From: Chryseobacterium sp.
GTDB taxonomy: Bacteria > Bacteroidota > Bacteroidia > Flavobacteriales > Weeksellaceae
Assembly: GCF_022712095.1 (NCBI RefSeq)
Contig: NZ_JALAHD010000175.1
Coordinates: forward strand, 1 to 40,211
Direction: 5' to 3'
DNA: 40,211 nt
In this document: in pieces, positions 30,231-40,211 of the stretch
How the letters are laid out: every line of letters starts with the position of its first letter
How positions within the stretch are numbered: the first letter of the stretch is position 1
The notes under the pieces: model-generated
The model's database searches: none
Seen by the model: the letters and a program-made list of their open reading frames with translations, nothing else
What the model was told of the DNA's origin: nothing
Made by a program: the position numbers and the translations under genes

Positions 30231-31667
30231 TTATTTGACTGTCTCCCCTAAAAGTGTGCCCTGAGTATTATCAAAGACAAAAACATCCACAATGTCACCA
30301 ATCTTCTGCCCTTCCAGTTTATCAAACACGCAGACAGCATTCTGAGAATTTCTTCCCTTCCATTGATTTTCATTCTTTTTGGATGTTCCTTCAATTAAAA
30401 TTTGATGTACTTTTCCTGTATAGGATTTCATTCTTTTTCTGGATAGTTCTCCCTGTAAGGCAATTACTTCTGCCAAACGTCTCTGTTTTACGTCTGCAGG
30501 AATATTATCTTCCATTTTTTTATGAGCCGGCGTTCCCGGTCTTTCCGAATATGCAAACATATAACCGTAATCGTATTCGACTTCTTTCATCAGACTCAAT
30601 GTATCCTGATGATCCTGTTCTGTTTCATTACAGAAGCCTACGATCATATCCTGTGAAAAAGCAATATCGGGAACAATCTCTTTTGCTTTATGAATCAGCT
30701 CCAGATATTCTTCTCTCGTATGTTGTCTGTTCATAGCAGCCAGCATATTATTGCTTCCACTTTGAACCGGTAAGTGAACATATTTACAAATATTCTCATG
30801 TTTTGCCATCACTTTGAATACCTCCAGACTCATGTCCTGAGGATTTGATGTAGAGAATCTTATTCTTATTTCCGGAACGGCATTCGCCACCAGATCAAGC
30901 AGCTGAGCAAAATTAACTGCCGTAGCTTTCTGCATTTCGGAAGCCTTTTCAAAATCTTTTTTCGGACCTCCGCCATACCATAAATAGGAATCTACATTTT
31001 GTCCCAATAAAGTAATTTCTTTATAGCCATTGCTCAAAAGGTCCTGACATTCCTGAATAATAGAATGCGGATCGCGGCTTCTTTCTCTTCCTCTCGTAAA
31101 TGGAACGACACAAAAGGTACACATATTATCACATCCTCTGGTAATGGTAACAAAAGCTGTAACACCATTTCCTCCCAGACGGACCGGATTGATATCCGCA
31201 TAAGTTTCTTCTTTGGAAAGAATCACATTAATTGCATCTCTGCCATCTTCAGTTTCTTTTAAAAGGTTAGGCAGATCTCTATAGGCATCAGGTCCAACCA
31301 CTAAATCTACCAGCTGTTCTTCTTCCAGAAATTTAGTTTTCAGCCTTTCAGCCATACAGCCTAATACTCCAACAGTCATATTGGGTCTTTCCTTTTTAAG
31401 GTTTTTAAATTGGGAGAGGCGCATTCTTACTGTCTGCTCCGCTTTTTCACGAATAGAGCATGTGTTTAAAAGTATAAGGTCTGCCTCTTCCACTTTCAAA
31501 GTAGTATTGTAACCCTGCTCATTCAAAATAGAAGCAACAATCTCAGAATCAGAAAAATTCATCTGACATCCGTAGCTTTCCAAAAACAGTTTTTTAGAGT
31601 TTTCTGCTCTTTCTGCAATAGCAAAAGCTTCTCCTTGTTTTGTTTCGTCTATATATTTTTCCTGCAC
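30231..31667 (-). CDS. miaB: tRNA-2-methylthio-N6-dimethylallyladenosine synthase
   Basis: [46 protein letters not shown] domain at C-terminus. Confidence 0.97.
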   Translation of the reverse strand: MQEKYIDETKQGEAFAIAERAENSKKLFLESYGCQMNFSDSEIVASILNEQGYNTTLKVEEADLILLNTCSIREKAEQTVRMRLSQFKNLKKERPNMTVGVLGCMAERLKTKFLEEEQLVDLVVGPDAYRDLPNLLKETEDGRDAINVILSKEETYADINPVRLGGNGVTAFVTITRGCDNMCTFCVVPFTRGRERSRDPHSIIQECQDLLSNGYKEITLLGQNVDSYLWYGGGPKKDFEKASEMQKATAVNFAQLLDLVANAVPEIRIRFSTSNPQDMSLEVFKVMAKHENICKYVHLPVQSGSNNMLAAMNRQHTREEYLELIHKAKEIVPDIAFSQDMIVGFCNETEQDHQDTLSLMKEVEYDYGYMFAYSERPGTPAHKKMEDNIPADVKQRRLAEVIALQGELSRKRMKSYTGKVHQILIEGTSKKNENQWKGRNSQNAVCVFDKLEGQKIGDIVDVFVFDNTQGTLLGETVK

Positions 31668-31718
31668 TTTCGTAAATGATATTTAGTCGTTAAGAATCCG
31701 ATTAAAATGATTAGTTTG

Positions 31719-31726
31719 CAAAGATA
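31719..31726 (-). promoter_or_regulatory. Putative -7 element TATCTTTG upstream of miaB
   Basis: TAnnTTTG match on minus strand; no clear -33. Confidence 0.35.
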
Positions 31727-31753
31727 CAAAATATTGTGCCAGAATGGCAGAAA

Positions 31754-32485
31754 TTATCTCTGGTAAAATTTAATTGAGAAACTGATAGGAAAAGCGATTC
31801 TTTCTTTTATCGGTATATTGGAATATAGTGCCGGTTTCCAGACTTTTTTCAACCTAACCAACGCCCTCATGAAATCTTTATTAAAATCCCGGTCATATAT
31901 TGTAGGATAAATTCTTGCATTTACAATTCTTCCGGATTCATTGATATAAAATTCCAGATTTACGTCTCCATTGATATGATAATCAGAAAAAAGAGCCATA
32001 AAATTATCATGAAATTCTTCCTCAAATACTTTTGGACCTCCGGGGTATTCTGCATGAATAATGAAATTATCTGCATTATAGTTTGGGCTGTAATTGCTCA
32101 TCAGATCATATGGATAAACAATAAACTCGGTAATCGCTCCTATCTTTTTTCCTTTCACTTCTGCGGGTGTCCAGTTTTTAAGATTTTTAAGGATTTCCAT
32201 GGACAGATCATAAGCACATTTATTTTTTGCAATATTGGCCGTATCATTATCTTTTATAATCTTAACTGCAGCATCCTTTGTAACAATAATTCTGGGCTGA
32301 TAAATTTCTTTCTTATCACATTCATTGAATGTATTTATACTTAAAAACTCATGGGCATCTTTATAAAGATTTACCATTCCTCCTTTATAAAAATCCTGAT
32401 CATGAGGATATTCATCTAAAACCTGTGCTTTAAAAGAAGTTATTGTACAAACTAAAATCAATAACAGAATTTTCTTATAATTCAT
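31754..32485 (-). CDS. Secreted protein with TonB C-terminal-like domain
   Basis: Signal peptide; GDVNLEFYINESGRIVNARIYPTIYDRDFNKDFMRALVRLKKVWKPA. Confidence 0.7.
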   Translation of the reverse strand: MNYKKILLLILVCTITSFKAQVLDEYPHDQDFYKGGMVNLYKDAHEFLSINTFNECDKKEIYQPRIIVTKDAAVKIIKDNDTANIAKNKCAYDLSMEILKNLKNWTPAEVKGKKIGAITEFIVYPYDLMSNYSPNYNADNFIIHAEYPGGPKVFEEEFHDNFMALFSDYHINGDVNLEFYINESGRIVNARIYPTIYDRDFNKDFMRALVRLKKVWKPALYSNIPIKERIAFPISFSIKFYQR

Positions 32486-32594
32486 AATCAGATATTTTCA
32501 ATCTTTTCGACAACCTTTATTTACAAATTTACATTATAAAAGAAGAAACTCCACTTAAAAGTGAAGTCTCCTATATTAATTCTTTATGATGTAT

Positions 32595-33794
32595 TTATAA
32601 TACTTCAATCTGGTTTCTCAAAAGATCTTCAAACTCATCTCTCTTGCGGATAAGATGGGCTTTTCCATCCATGAATAAAACCTCAGCAGGTTTTAATCTT
32701 GAGTTAAAGTTGGAACTCATCTCAAATCCATAGGCTCCCGCATTGTGAAAAGCAAGGATGTCTCCTTCTCTTACTTCATGAAGTTTTCTATCCCATGCAA
32801 AAGTATCTGTTTCACAGATATTTCCTACAACAGTATAAATTCTTTCCGCTCCTTTAGGATTGGATAAGTTTTCAATAACATGGTAGGAATCATAGAACAT
32901 GGGACGGATCAAATGATTAAATCCGGAATTCACCCCTACGAAAACGGTAGCTGTAGTTTGTTTAATAACATTTGCTTTCACTAAAAGATATCCGCTTTTT
33001 CCTACTAAGAATTTTCCCGGCTCAAACCAAAGTTCAAATTTTCTTCCGGTAGATTTGGAATATTCTGATATTACTTTTTCCACTTTTTTACCCAGCGTTG
33101 CTACATCCGTTTCTTCTTCATTATCCTGGTAAGGAATTTTGAAACCACTTCCCATATCCAGATACTTCAGATTCGGGAAATGTTCTGCAAGGTCAAGCAT
33201 GATGTCCAATGCCTGAAGGAAAACCTCAGGATCTTTAATCTCACTTCCTGTGTGCATATGCAATCCTTCTACATTCAGATTGGTGCTTTTCATAATTCTT
33301 TCAATATGACGAAGCTGATGAATGGAGACTCCGAATTTACTATCGATATGTCCTGTAGAAATCTTATAGTTTCCACCGGCAAAAATGTGCGGATTGATTC
33401 TCACAAAAATAGGATAAGAATCTCCATATTTATTTCCAAACTGCTCCAGAATAGAAATATTGTCTATATTAATATGTACTTCAAACTTCATAGCCTGTTC
33501 TATTTCTTCCAGGTCTACACAGTTGGGAGTAAACAATATCTTTTCTTTAGGAAATCCGGCCTTCAGACCAAGTTTTACTTCATGAATAGACACACAATCC
33601 AGAGAAGCTCCCAGGTTCTTTATATATTTTAAAATATTAATATTCGTTAAAGCCTTTGCTGCATAAAAGAACTTTGTGTGTTTTAAAAAAGAAGATGTAA
33701 GTTTTTCATATTGTGTTTTAATAGATTCAGCATCATAAACATACACCGGCGTGCCATATTCATTGGCAATTTTTAGCAAATCTTTTGAGTTCAT
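32595..33794 (-). CDS. lysA: Diaminopimelate decarboxylase
   Basis: PLP motif FYAAKALTN, HMHTGSEI, GNICETDTFAWDR, NAGAYGFEMSSNFNSR. Confidence 0.96.
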   Translation of the reverse strand: MNSKDLLKIANEYGTPVYVYDAESIKTQYEKLTSSFLKHTKFFYAAKALTNINILKYIKNLGASLDCVSIHEVKLGLKAGFPKEKILFTPNCVDLEEIEQAMKFEVHINIDNISILEQFGNKYGDSYPIFVRINPHIFAGGNYKISTGHIDSKFGVSIHQLRHIERIMKSTNLNVEGLHMHTGSEIKDPEVFLQALDIMLDLAEHFPNLKYLDMGSGFKIPYQDNEEETDVATLGKKVEKVISEYSKSTGRKFELWFEPGKFLVGKSGYLLVKANVIKQTTATVFVGVNSGFNHLIRPMFYDSYHVIENLSNPKGAERIYTVVGNICETDTFAWDRKLHEVREGDILAFHNAGAYGFEMSSNFNSRLKPAEVLFMDGKAHLIRKRDEFEDLLRNQIEVL

Positions 33795-33855
33795 AATTTA
33801 ATTAAGTAAAACTTCTTTTTTTATTAAGAAAGTACAAATGTAAGGAATCAAAATT

Positions 33856-35079
33856 TTATTTTGGCAATGGTAGTGTCTCAAAATCACCACGAAGCAGTGC
33901 CAATTGCAATTCATTATTTAAATCAACCGACTGTAAAGGAAGATCTATTTTCAATTTTGAAATTTTACTCATGGTCTGAATCTGCGTAAACAGCTCATAA
34001 AAACCATAAGATTCTACTTTTCCATTTTCTATAATAATGAATAATTTCTCTCCCAGCTTTCTTCCTGATCCCAGCCAAATTTCATTTCTTTTCTTAAATT
34101 CTATTTTCTGTCTGAAAACTGCTTCATCATTAAACACTTCCTGTTTACTTATGAATTGTACAGCTTTTGTTCCCTGGGTAAAGGATCGGAATTTAAGAAT
34201 AGGTTTTTCCAGCTTATTCAGTTTATTTTTTTCAACAATATATTTATTATTTCTAAAATAGAGTCCAAAGGGAAGCGCTTCTCTTTTTTTTATGTTTCGC
34301 GAATTCAGTATCAGCTTAGCAATAGTGTCTGTTCCGGTAAGCTCATAATTAATCTGCTCTACCCCTCTCTGCAGCTCCTCCCATTTCTTAGATTTAGAAT
34401 TAAATATTTTTTTGGAAAACTTATTAATATCCTGAACATGATCAGAAAAAATGATTCTTCCCGCCTCATCCTGAAAATAAATAAATCCTTTTTCATTAGG
34501 CAAATCCTGCGTTAACTCTTTGATTTTGTTAATATATGTTTTCGCATTGGTCTCATCGTGCTGCTTCTGGATAATTTCGTTTTCTGTATCCTTGGATATC
34601 AGCAATTTAAACAGTTCAAGAGTTGCCCTAGCATCTCCTTCTGCTCTGTGATGGTTAGTAAGGGGAATTCCCAACGATTTCACCAGCTTTCCCAGTGAAT
34701 AACTCACTTCCTCAGGCACCAGCTTTTTAGCTAACGGGATAGTATCTAATGTATTGATTTTAAAGTCATAACCCAGTCTTTTAAAAGACTGGCGAAGCAT
34801 ACGGTAATCAAAATCTATATTATGACCGACCAAAGTAGTATTTTCCGTAATTTCAATAACTCTTTTAGCAATTTCATGAAATTTGGGAGCGGTTTTAACC
34901 ATTTTGGGAGTAATATTAGTCAGCTTCTGTACAAAAGGAGTAATATCACTTTCGGGATTCACCAAAGAAAAAAACTGATCAGTAATCTTCTGACCATCAT
35001 ATCTATAGATGGCAATATCAATAATGCTTTCTTTTCTATACCCTGCACCATTACTTTCTATATCTATTATCGAATACAT
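33856..35079 (-). CDS. DEDDh 3'-5' exonuclease (Pol III epsilon-like) with GIY-YIG-like C-terminal region
   Basis: Exo motifs IDIESNG, VGHNIDFDYRML, HHRAEGDARAT; C-terminal LPNEKGFIYFQDEAGRIIF. Confidence 0.85.
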   Translation of the reverse strand: MYSIIDIESNGAGYRKESIIDIAIYRYDGQKITDQFFSLVNPESDITPFVQKLTNITPKMVKTAPKFHEIAKRVIEITENTTLVGHNIDFDYRMLRQSFKRLGYDFKINTLDTIPLAKKLVPEEVSYSLGKLVKSLGIPLTNHHRAEGDARATLELFKLLISKDTENEIIQKQHDETNAKTYINKIKELTQDLPNEKGFIYFQDEAGRIIFSDHVQDINKFSKKIFNSKSKKWEELQRGVEQINYELTGTDTIAKLILNSRNIKKREALPFGLYFRNNKYIVEKNKLNKLEKPILKFRSFTQGTKAVQFISKQEVFNDEAVFRQKIEFKKRNEIWLGSGRKLGEKLFIIIENGKVESYGFYELFTQIQTMSKISKLKIDLPLQSVDLNNELQLALLRGDFETLPLPK

Positions 35080-35168
35080 TTAATCTGTGTGTTAAGCTAA
35101 AATACTAAAATTATGTTAAAAACATGATAAAGCATCAGAAGAGTTAACATTTTAAAACTTTTTCGTTT

Positions 35169-36695
35169 CTATTTTTTCCGTCCCCCTAACCCAAACATTC
35201 CTAAAATAGCTTTTGCACCTTCACGCATCAACGTATTTGTAAATGTTTTTCCTGCTTTACTTTGCAGAACCTGCTCAAACATTCCCGGTTCTTCTTTTAC
35301 CGTTCTTGTTTTTTGGGTAGGCGCTGCCGTTTGCACAGCCTGTTCCATTCTGCTTACAAGGATTTCATAGGCTGATTCTTTATCAATAAACTGCTCATAT
35401 TTAGCTACTAAAGCTGATTTACTTACTAATTCCGTGACCTCAGCATCATTTAATACATCCATTCTAGATTCCGGAGAAATAAGATAGGTATGCACTAAAG
35501 GAGTAGGTATTCCTTTTTCATCCAATGCAGTAATAAAAGCTTCCCCGATTCCCAGATTTTGAATAAGGGTTGAAGCGTTATAAAATTCTGTTGTAGGATA
35601 GTTTTCCACCGCTTTGGAAATCTCCTTTTTATCTTTTGCCGTAAACCCTCTTAAAGCATGCTGAATTTTCAACCCCAACTGAGAAAGAATACTCTCAGGA
35701 ACATCTCCTGGAATCTGGGTAATAAAATAAATACCTACTCCTTTGGAACGGATCAACTTTACCATAGTTTCAATCTGGGAAACTAATGCTTTGGATGATT
35801 CATCAAAAATCAAATGAGCTTCGTCTATAAATAAAACAAATTTTGGTTTTCCACTGTCCCCTTCTTCAGGAAAAGTCATATAGATTTCAGCAAAAAGAGA
35901 AAGCATGAAAGTAGAAAACAACTGAGGTTTATTCTGAATATCAGCTACTCTCAGGATGTTGACCACCCCTTTCCCATCTTTTGTATGAAGCAGATCCTGA
36001 ACATCAAAGCTCAATTCTCCAAAAAAGCTGGTTGCTCCCTGCTGTTCCAATGCAACAATTGACCTTAAAATAGCTCCCAGAGAAGAAGAGGCAATTGATC
36101 CGTAGTCTGCTGCCAGCTCAGCCTTCCCCTGAGGATTATCGGTTACATACTGCAATACTTTTTTCAGATCTTTCAGATCAATAAGTGGCAGCCCTTTATC
36201 ATCACAATATTTGAAGACAATAGACATAATGCTCTGCTGGGTATCATTAAGTCCAAGAATTTTACTTAATAGAACAGGCCCGAATTCTGTAACCGTAGCT
36301 CTCAGTTTCACCCCTTTTTCTCCTGAAATAGTCATCAATTCCACTGGAAATGCCTGAGGAGTGTAAGGTAGTTGTGTTTTCGCATATCTTTCAGAAATAT
36401 TGGCATTCATTTCCCCAGCTTCAGCAATTCCCGAAAAGTCTCCTTTAATATCCAGTACCAAAGAGGGAATTCCGGCATGAGAAAGCTGTTCTGCAAAAGC
36501 CTGCAACGTTTTGGTTTTACCCGTTCCTGTAGCTCCGGCAATAAGACCATGCCGATTGATTGTTTTTAAAGGAATAGTGACGTTAACTTCCGGAACCACT
36601 TCTCCGTCCAGCATTCCCTTTCCCAATATTATATGTTCTCCCTTAGGAGTATACCTGGCATTAAGCTCTTCAATAAATTGTGTTTTATTTTCCAT
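35169..36695 (-). CDS. HerA-like helicase/ATPase (DUF853 type)
   Basis: GLIAGATGTGKTKTLQAFAEQLS, VLFIDEAHLIFDE; GLGGRKK C-terminus. Confidence 0.93.
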   Translation of the reverse strand: MENKTQFIEELNARYTPKGEHIILGKGMLDGEVVPEVNVTIPLKTINRHGLIAGATGTGKTKTLQAFAEQLSHAGIPSLVLDIKGDFSGIAEAGEMNANISERYAKTQLPYTPQAFPVELMTISGEKGVKLRATVTEFGPVLLSKILGLNDTQQSIMSIVFKYCDDKGLPLIDLKDLKKVLQYVTDNPQGKAELAADYGSIASSSLGAILRSIVALEQQGATSFFGELSFDVQDLLHTKDGKGVVNILRVADIQNKPQLFSTFMLSLFAEIYMTFPEEGDSGKPKFVLFIDEAHLIFDESSKALVSQIETMVKLIRSKGVGIYFITQIPGDVPESILSQLGLKIQHALRGFTAKDKKEISKAVENYPTTEFYNASTLIQNLGIGEAFITALDEKGIPTPLVHTYLISPESRMDVLNDAEVTELVSKSALVAKYEQFIDKESAYEILVSRMEQAVQTAAPTQKTRTVKEEPGMFEQVLQSKAGKTFTNTLMREGAKAILGMFGLGGRKK

Positions 36696-37003
36696 TCGAT
36701 TTTTTTAACTCATAAATATAAAATTTTTTGAAAAATATATCCGTCTTTATCAAATAAGTTTCATTTCTTCTTTACATTGATATTATTTATCAAATAACTT
36801 TTTATAGAGACATGATAAAAAACATCCAATCCGTTTTACGTTTTCTTAAACCCTCCTGTTTCTCCTGAAAACCACAGCATTCACTAATATTTAAAACTTC
36901 ACTACTATTTGAAAATTGATTATAACCATTACCTGCAGTTCAAAAATCCTCATACTTTTTATCTAATACTTTGTATATTTATCTAAAATTTAAAATAGAT
37001 CCA

Positions 37004-38414
37004 ATGAAAATTGAACAGATATATACGGGTTGTCTGGCTCAAGGAGCCTACTACATAGTATCAGAAAAAGAAGCAGCCATTATCGATCCTCTGAGAGAAA
37101 TCAAACCTTATCTGGATCGTCTGGAAAAAGACGGTGTTACCTTAAAATATATTTTCGAAACTCATTTTCATGCGGATTTTGTTTCCGGTCATTTGGATTT
37201 AAGCAAAAAAAACAGGAGCTCAAATCGTATACGGACCAACCGCAGTCCCTGACTTTGAAGCTGTGATCGCTGAAGACAATCAGATTTTTGAAATTGGAAA
37301 AATAAAAATAAAAGTATTGCACACTCCCGGACATACCATGGAAAGCAGTACTTTTCTTTTAATTGATGAAAATGGTGTTGAAACGGCAATCTTCACCGGC
37401 GACACATTATTCTTAGGAGATGTAGGCCGTCCCGATCTTGCCCAGAAAGCAGCCAATATGTCTAAAGAAGATCTTGCGGGTGTTTTATATGAAAGTCTGC
37501 AAAGAAAAATAATGCCTTTAGATGATACCATTACAGTATATCCGGCGCATGGTGCGGGTTCTGCATGTGGAAAGAACATGCAGAAAGAAACTGTTGACAC
37601 ATTAGGTAATCAAAAGAAAACAAACTATGCACTCAACCAGCCGAACAAGGAATCCTTTGTAAGAGAAGTTCTGGATGGACTAACTGCTCCTCCCAAATAT
37701 TTCGGAATGAATGTAGCCATGAACAAAGGAGGATACGAAAGCTTTGATGATGTGATGAATAAAGGGCTTCATGCTGTTTCAGTAGAAGAATTTGAAAAAA
37801 TAGCCGAAGATTCAGGAGCTCTCATTTTGGATACAAGAAACGCAGCAGAATTCCATAAAGGATATATTCCCAATTCAATTAATATTGGTTTAAAAGGAGA
37901 TTTTGCTCCGTGGGTAGGAACTATGATCGTAGATGTAAAACACCCTTTATTACTAGTTACCGATCCCGGAACTGAAGAAGAAGTTATCACAAGATTAAGC
38001 CGGGTTGGTTTTGATAATGTAATAGGTTATTTAGACGGAAGCTTTGAGGCCTGGAAAAAATTGAATAAAGAAACTGACGAGATAAAAAGAATCTCTCCAT
38101 CTGAATTTGCAGAACAATTTAATGGGGATTCAAAAGTAATCGATGTACGTAAGTTTACTGAATACTCGGCAGAACATATCGACAATGCTTACAATAAGCC
38201 ATTGGATATGATCAGCGATTGGATTGGCACAATCGATAGTTCCGAACATTTCTTCCTTCATTGTGCAGGAGGCTACAGAAGTATGATTGCAGCGAGTATC
38301 CTTAATTCTCACGGAATAAGAAACTTTACTGAGATAGACGGAGGTTTTAACGGAATTAAAAAAACAGAGAAATTTCCAACTTCAGATTTTGTATGCCAAT
38401 CCAAAACTGTATAA
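37004..38414 (+). pseudogene. MBL-fold metallo-hydrolase with two rhodanese domains, interrupted by a +1 frameshift in an A8 tract (37205-37212)
   Basis: Two ORFs (to 37252 and from 37263) join as ...HLDLSKKTGAQIVYGPTAVPDFEAVIAEDNQ... if one A is removed; THFHADFVSGH, HTPGHTMES, HCAGGYRSM. Confidence 0.85.
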
Positions 38415-38415
38415 A

Positions 38416-38799
38416 ATGAAAAGAAGTATCTGGGGAATTATTCTCGCGGCTTCTTTCGCATTATATTCATGTAAAACTTCTGCTTCCGAACATGTGGCTA
38501 AAGGTAATATAAAGGAAATTGTGAATAGTCCGGAGGCCACTTTAGTGGATGTAAGAATTCCTGAACAGTATAAAGCAGGAACAGCTAATAATGCCGTTAA
38601 TATTCCTCTTGCAGAAATTGAAAACAATATCGATTTTTTCAAAAAGCAGAAAAATGTAGTGGTATTCTGTAATAGAGGGATACAGGCCGATAAAGCTATT
38701 GAAATTTTAAAAAAGAATGGGGTTGAGAATTTATATGATGGAACAACATGGAAAAATGTAAAGGCCATTCAAAACGAAAAACCGGCCAATCACCCATAA
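38416..38799 (+). CDS. Rhodanese-like domain lipoprotein
   Basis: ATG at 38416; lipoprotein signal FALYSCKTS; active-site loop VVFCNRGIQADKA. Confidence 0.85.
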   Translation: MKRSIWGIILAASFALYSCKTSASEHVAKGNIKEIVNSPEATLVDVRIPEQYKAGTANNAVNIPLAEIENNIDFFKKQKNVVVFCNRGIQADKAIEILKKNGVENLYDGTTWKNVKAIQNEKPANHP

Positions 38800-38809
38800 A
38801 ATAAGAATT

Positions 38810-39109
38810 ATGTCACAAAAATTTCAGGAAATCATTAACTCTGAAAGACCTGTATTAATAGATTTTTTTGCTACATGGTGTCAGCCTTGTAAAGTTCAGT
38901 CTTCTGTTTTAACGGCTGTGAAAGAGAATATAGGCACGGGTGCAAGAATTATTAAAATAGATGTAGACCAGTATCCTGCCATTGCTGCCCAATATGGGGT
39001 TCGCGGGGTACCCACTCTTGCTATTTTTAAAAATGGAGAATTATTATGGAAAGAAAGTGGTGTTCATGATGTCAACACATTAACACAACTTCTAAATCAA
39101 TATAAATAA
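38810..39109 (+). CDS. Thioredoxin
   Basis: FFATWCQPCKVQS active site, GVRGVPTLAIFKNGE. Confidence 0.95.
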   Translation: MSQKFQEIINSERPVLIDFFATWCQPCKVQSSVLTAVKENIGTGARIIKIDVDQYPAIAAQYGVRGVPTLAIFKNGELLWKESGVHDVNTLTQLLNQYK

Positions 39110-39124
39110 TAATATTTAATAGAC

Positions 39125-39149
39125 AAAGCCACTTGATTAAAGTGGCTTT
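39125..39149 (+). terminator. Terminator AAAGCCACTT-GATTA-AAGTGGCTTT
   Basis: 10-bp perfect arms after the thioredoxin gene. Confidence 0.8.
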
Positions 39150-39303
39150 TATGCTCTCTTATTTACTTTCCATTAAAGAATAACAATTTAATTAAAAACT
39201 AACTCTATATTTAATTTTTGGGAACTTCATCTAAAAAACAGAAAATAAATATATAGAAAAAAGGGGATAAGGTGTTTCAATAATAAATTTCGTGTTATAC
39301 TTA

Positions 39304-40149
39304 TCAATCAGCTCTTATAAGATTAAATTTTGCATAATCCATGTTTCCTTTATTAACAACTCCTACTGTATAATAACCAAAAGAAACTACAATATCATTC
39401 TTTCCTGTTATTCCTGTTATAGCGGTTTCAACCCCGTCAGCTCTAACTATAGAGAGTGTTCCAGACCCTACAGTAGTTCCTTGATTGAAAAATATCTGCC
39501 CAGTCTCTAAATTTTCACTTAATCCAGGTAATACGTAAGTATATGTAACTCCAGTCACTGTATCTGTGAATTTTATAATTCCATACCAGGCATCAACAGC
39601 ACCTCCTGTTCTGTAAAATCTGAATAAATAATCTATGTAACTGGCATTATTGGCAACCAATGCCCCTCCGGGTATTGTAAAATTATATCTTGAGAAATAG
39701 TTTGGGTTGTTTACACTTCCTCCTGTTCCCACGCCCAGTTCATTTTGGGTACTATAAAATAGCAAGCTTTCTGATATAGGCTTACCACCATCTGAAGGCG
39801 GAGTATACAACATCTTAGACCATTTCTTTCCATCCCAATAATATACCCCTTCAGTATAATTACTTCCTTCTTTCATGTTATAAACTAACGTCCCTGTATG
39901 GATTTTATTTTGGCCTAAAGTATCTGAAACAGCTACTAAAGGCTGCAGCCCATTCATATCTTCCAACTCTACTCTTGGAAGTACAAATCCTTTGTTAATT
40001 ACAGTAGCTTCTCCTGAGCTTGAATCCTGATTACCAACCTGTAATAAAGCCCCTTTTAATGCATGAATATCATCACCATTATTACTAATTACAACTTGTG
40101 CTTTCGTTAGGGAAAAACATATTATATATAAGAATAAGATTTTTTTCAT
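39304..40149 (-). CDS. Secreted protein of unknown function
   Basis: Signal peptide MKKILFLYIICFSLTKAQ (internal Met of the 40209 ORF); GFVLPRVELEDM, VYYWDGKKWSKM. Confidence 0.75.
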   Translation of the reverse strand: MKKILFLYIICFSLTKAQVVISNNGDDIHALKGALLQVGNQDSSSGEATVINKGFVLPRVELEDMNGLQPLVAVSDTLGQNKIHTGTLVYNMKEGSNYTEGVYYWDGKKWSKMLYTPPSDGGKPISESLLFYSTQNELGVGTGGSVNNPNYFSRYNFTIPGGALVANNASYIDYLFRFYRTGGAVDAWYGIIKFTDTVTGVTYTYVLPGLSENLETGQIFFNQGTTVGSGTLSIVRADGVETAITGITGKNDIVVSFGYYTVGVVNKGNMDYAKFNLIRAD

Positions 40150-40211
40150 AAATTTTCTTGGTTTTTTATAAAGCAAAAATATCACATGTCTCTCCTTAAA
40201 CATTGTCATTA

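Noticed and set aside
32545-32570. Possible terminator hairpin downstream of lysA (ACTCCACTT...AAGTGAAGT)
   Set aside because: Imperfect stem with mismatches; not strong enough to list
36812-36868. 18-codon ORF MIKNIQSVLRFLKPSCFS upstream of the MBL-rhodanese gene as a possible leader peptide
   Set aside because: Too short to judge without conservation data; no attenuator hairpin seen nearby
37280-37600. Antisense ORF opposite the MBL-rhodanese gene
   Set aside because: Sense strand carries intact MBL motifs; no domain in the antisense frame

Overview
The 40.2 kb AT-rich window looks like a chromosomal segment from a Chryseobacterium-like member of the Flavobacteriia. Supporting signs are T9SS-type C-terminal sorting sequences, a PorD/DUF4835 protein, TAnnTTTG-type promoters, and an miaB / sigma-54 regulator / lptE gene order. 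Most of it is housekeeping: two unrelated fumarases in divergent orientation, recN, porD, coaBC, an RpoZ-like omega subunit, bamD, tcdA, rnpA, lptE, miaB, lysA, a HerA-like ATPase and others. The most interesting region is about 86-4981, a co-directional seven-gene block with a likely promoter at 99-129 and a terminator at 4959-4981. It encodes three paralogous secreted proteins, two tandem small peptides absent from the ORF track (2538-2711 and 2754-2933), a protein with a class I isoprenoid-synthase-like acidic motif, and an M50-like membrane metallopeptidase with a PqqD/RRE-like N-terminus. The peptides share an identical first 40 residues and have diverged C-termini. An 11-bp-arm hairpin separates the peptide genes from the enzyme genes. 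I interpret this as a candidate unclassified RiPP or exported-peptide system; that is inference. Other notable items: a second, isolated GG-leader peptide with six Cys (11863-12069), a frameshift in an A8 tract inside an MBL-rhodanese gene (37004-38414), an AraC-family remnant (7889-8128), an exonuclease with a degenerate GIY-YIG-like C-terminus, and a 10-bp perfect inverted repeat on the promoter of the candidate system. No tRNA, rRNA, CRISPR array or IS element was recognised.
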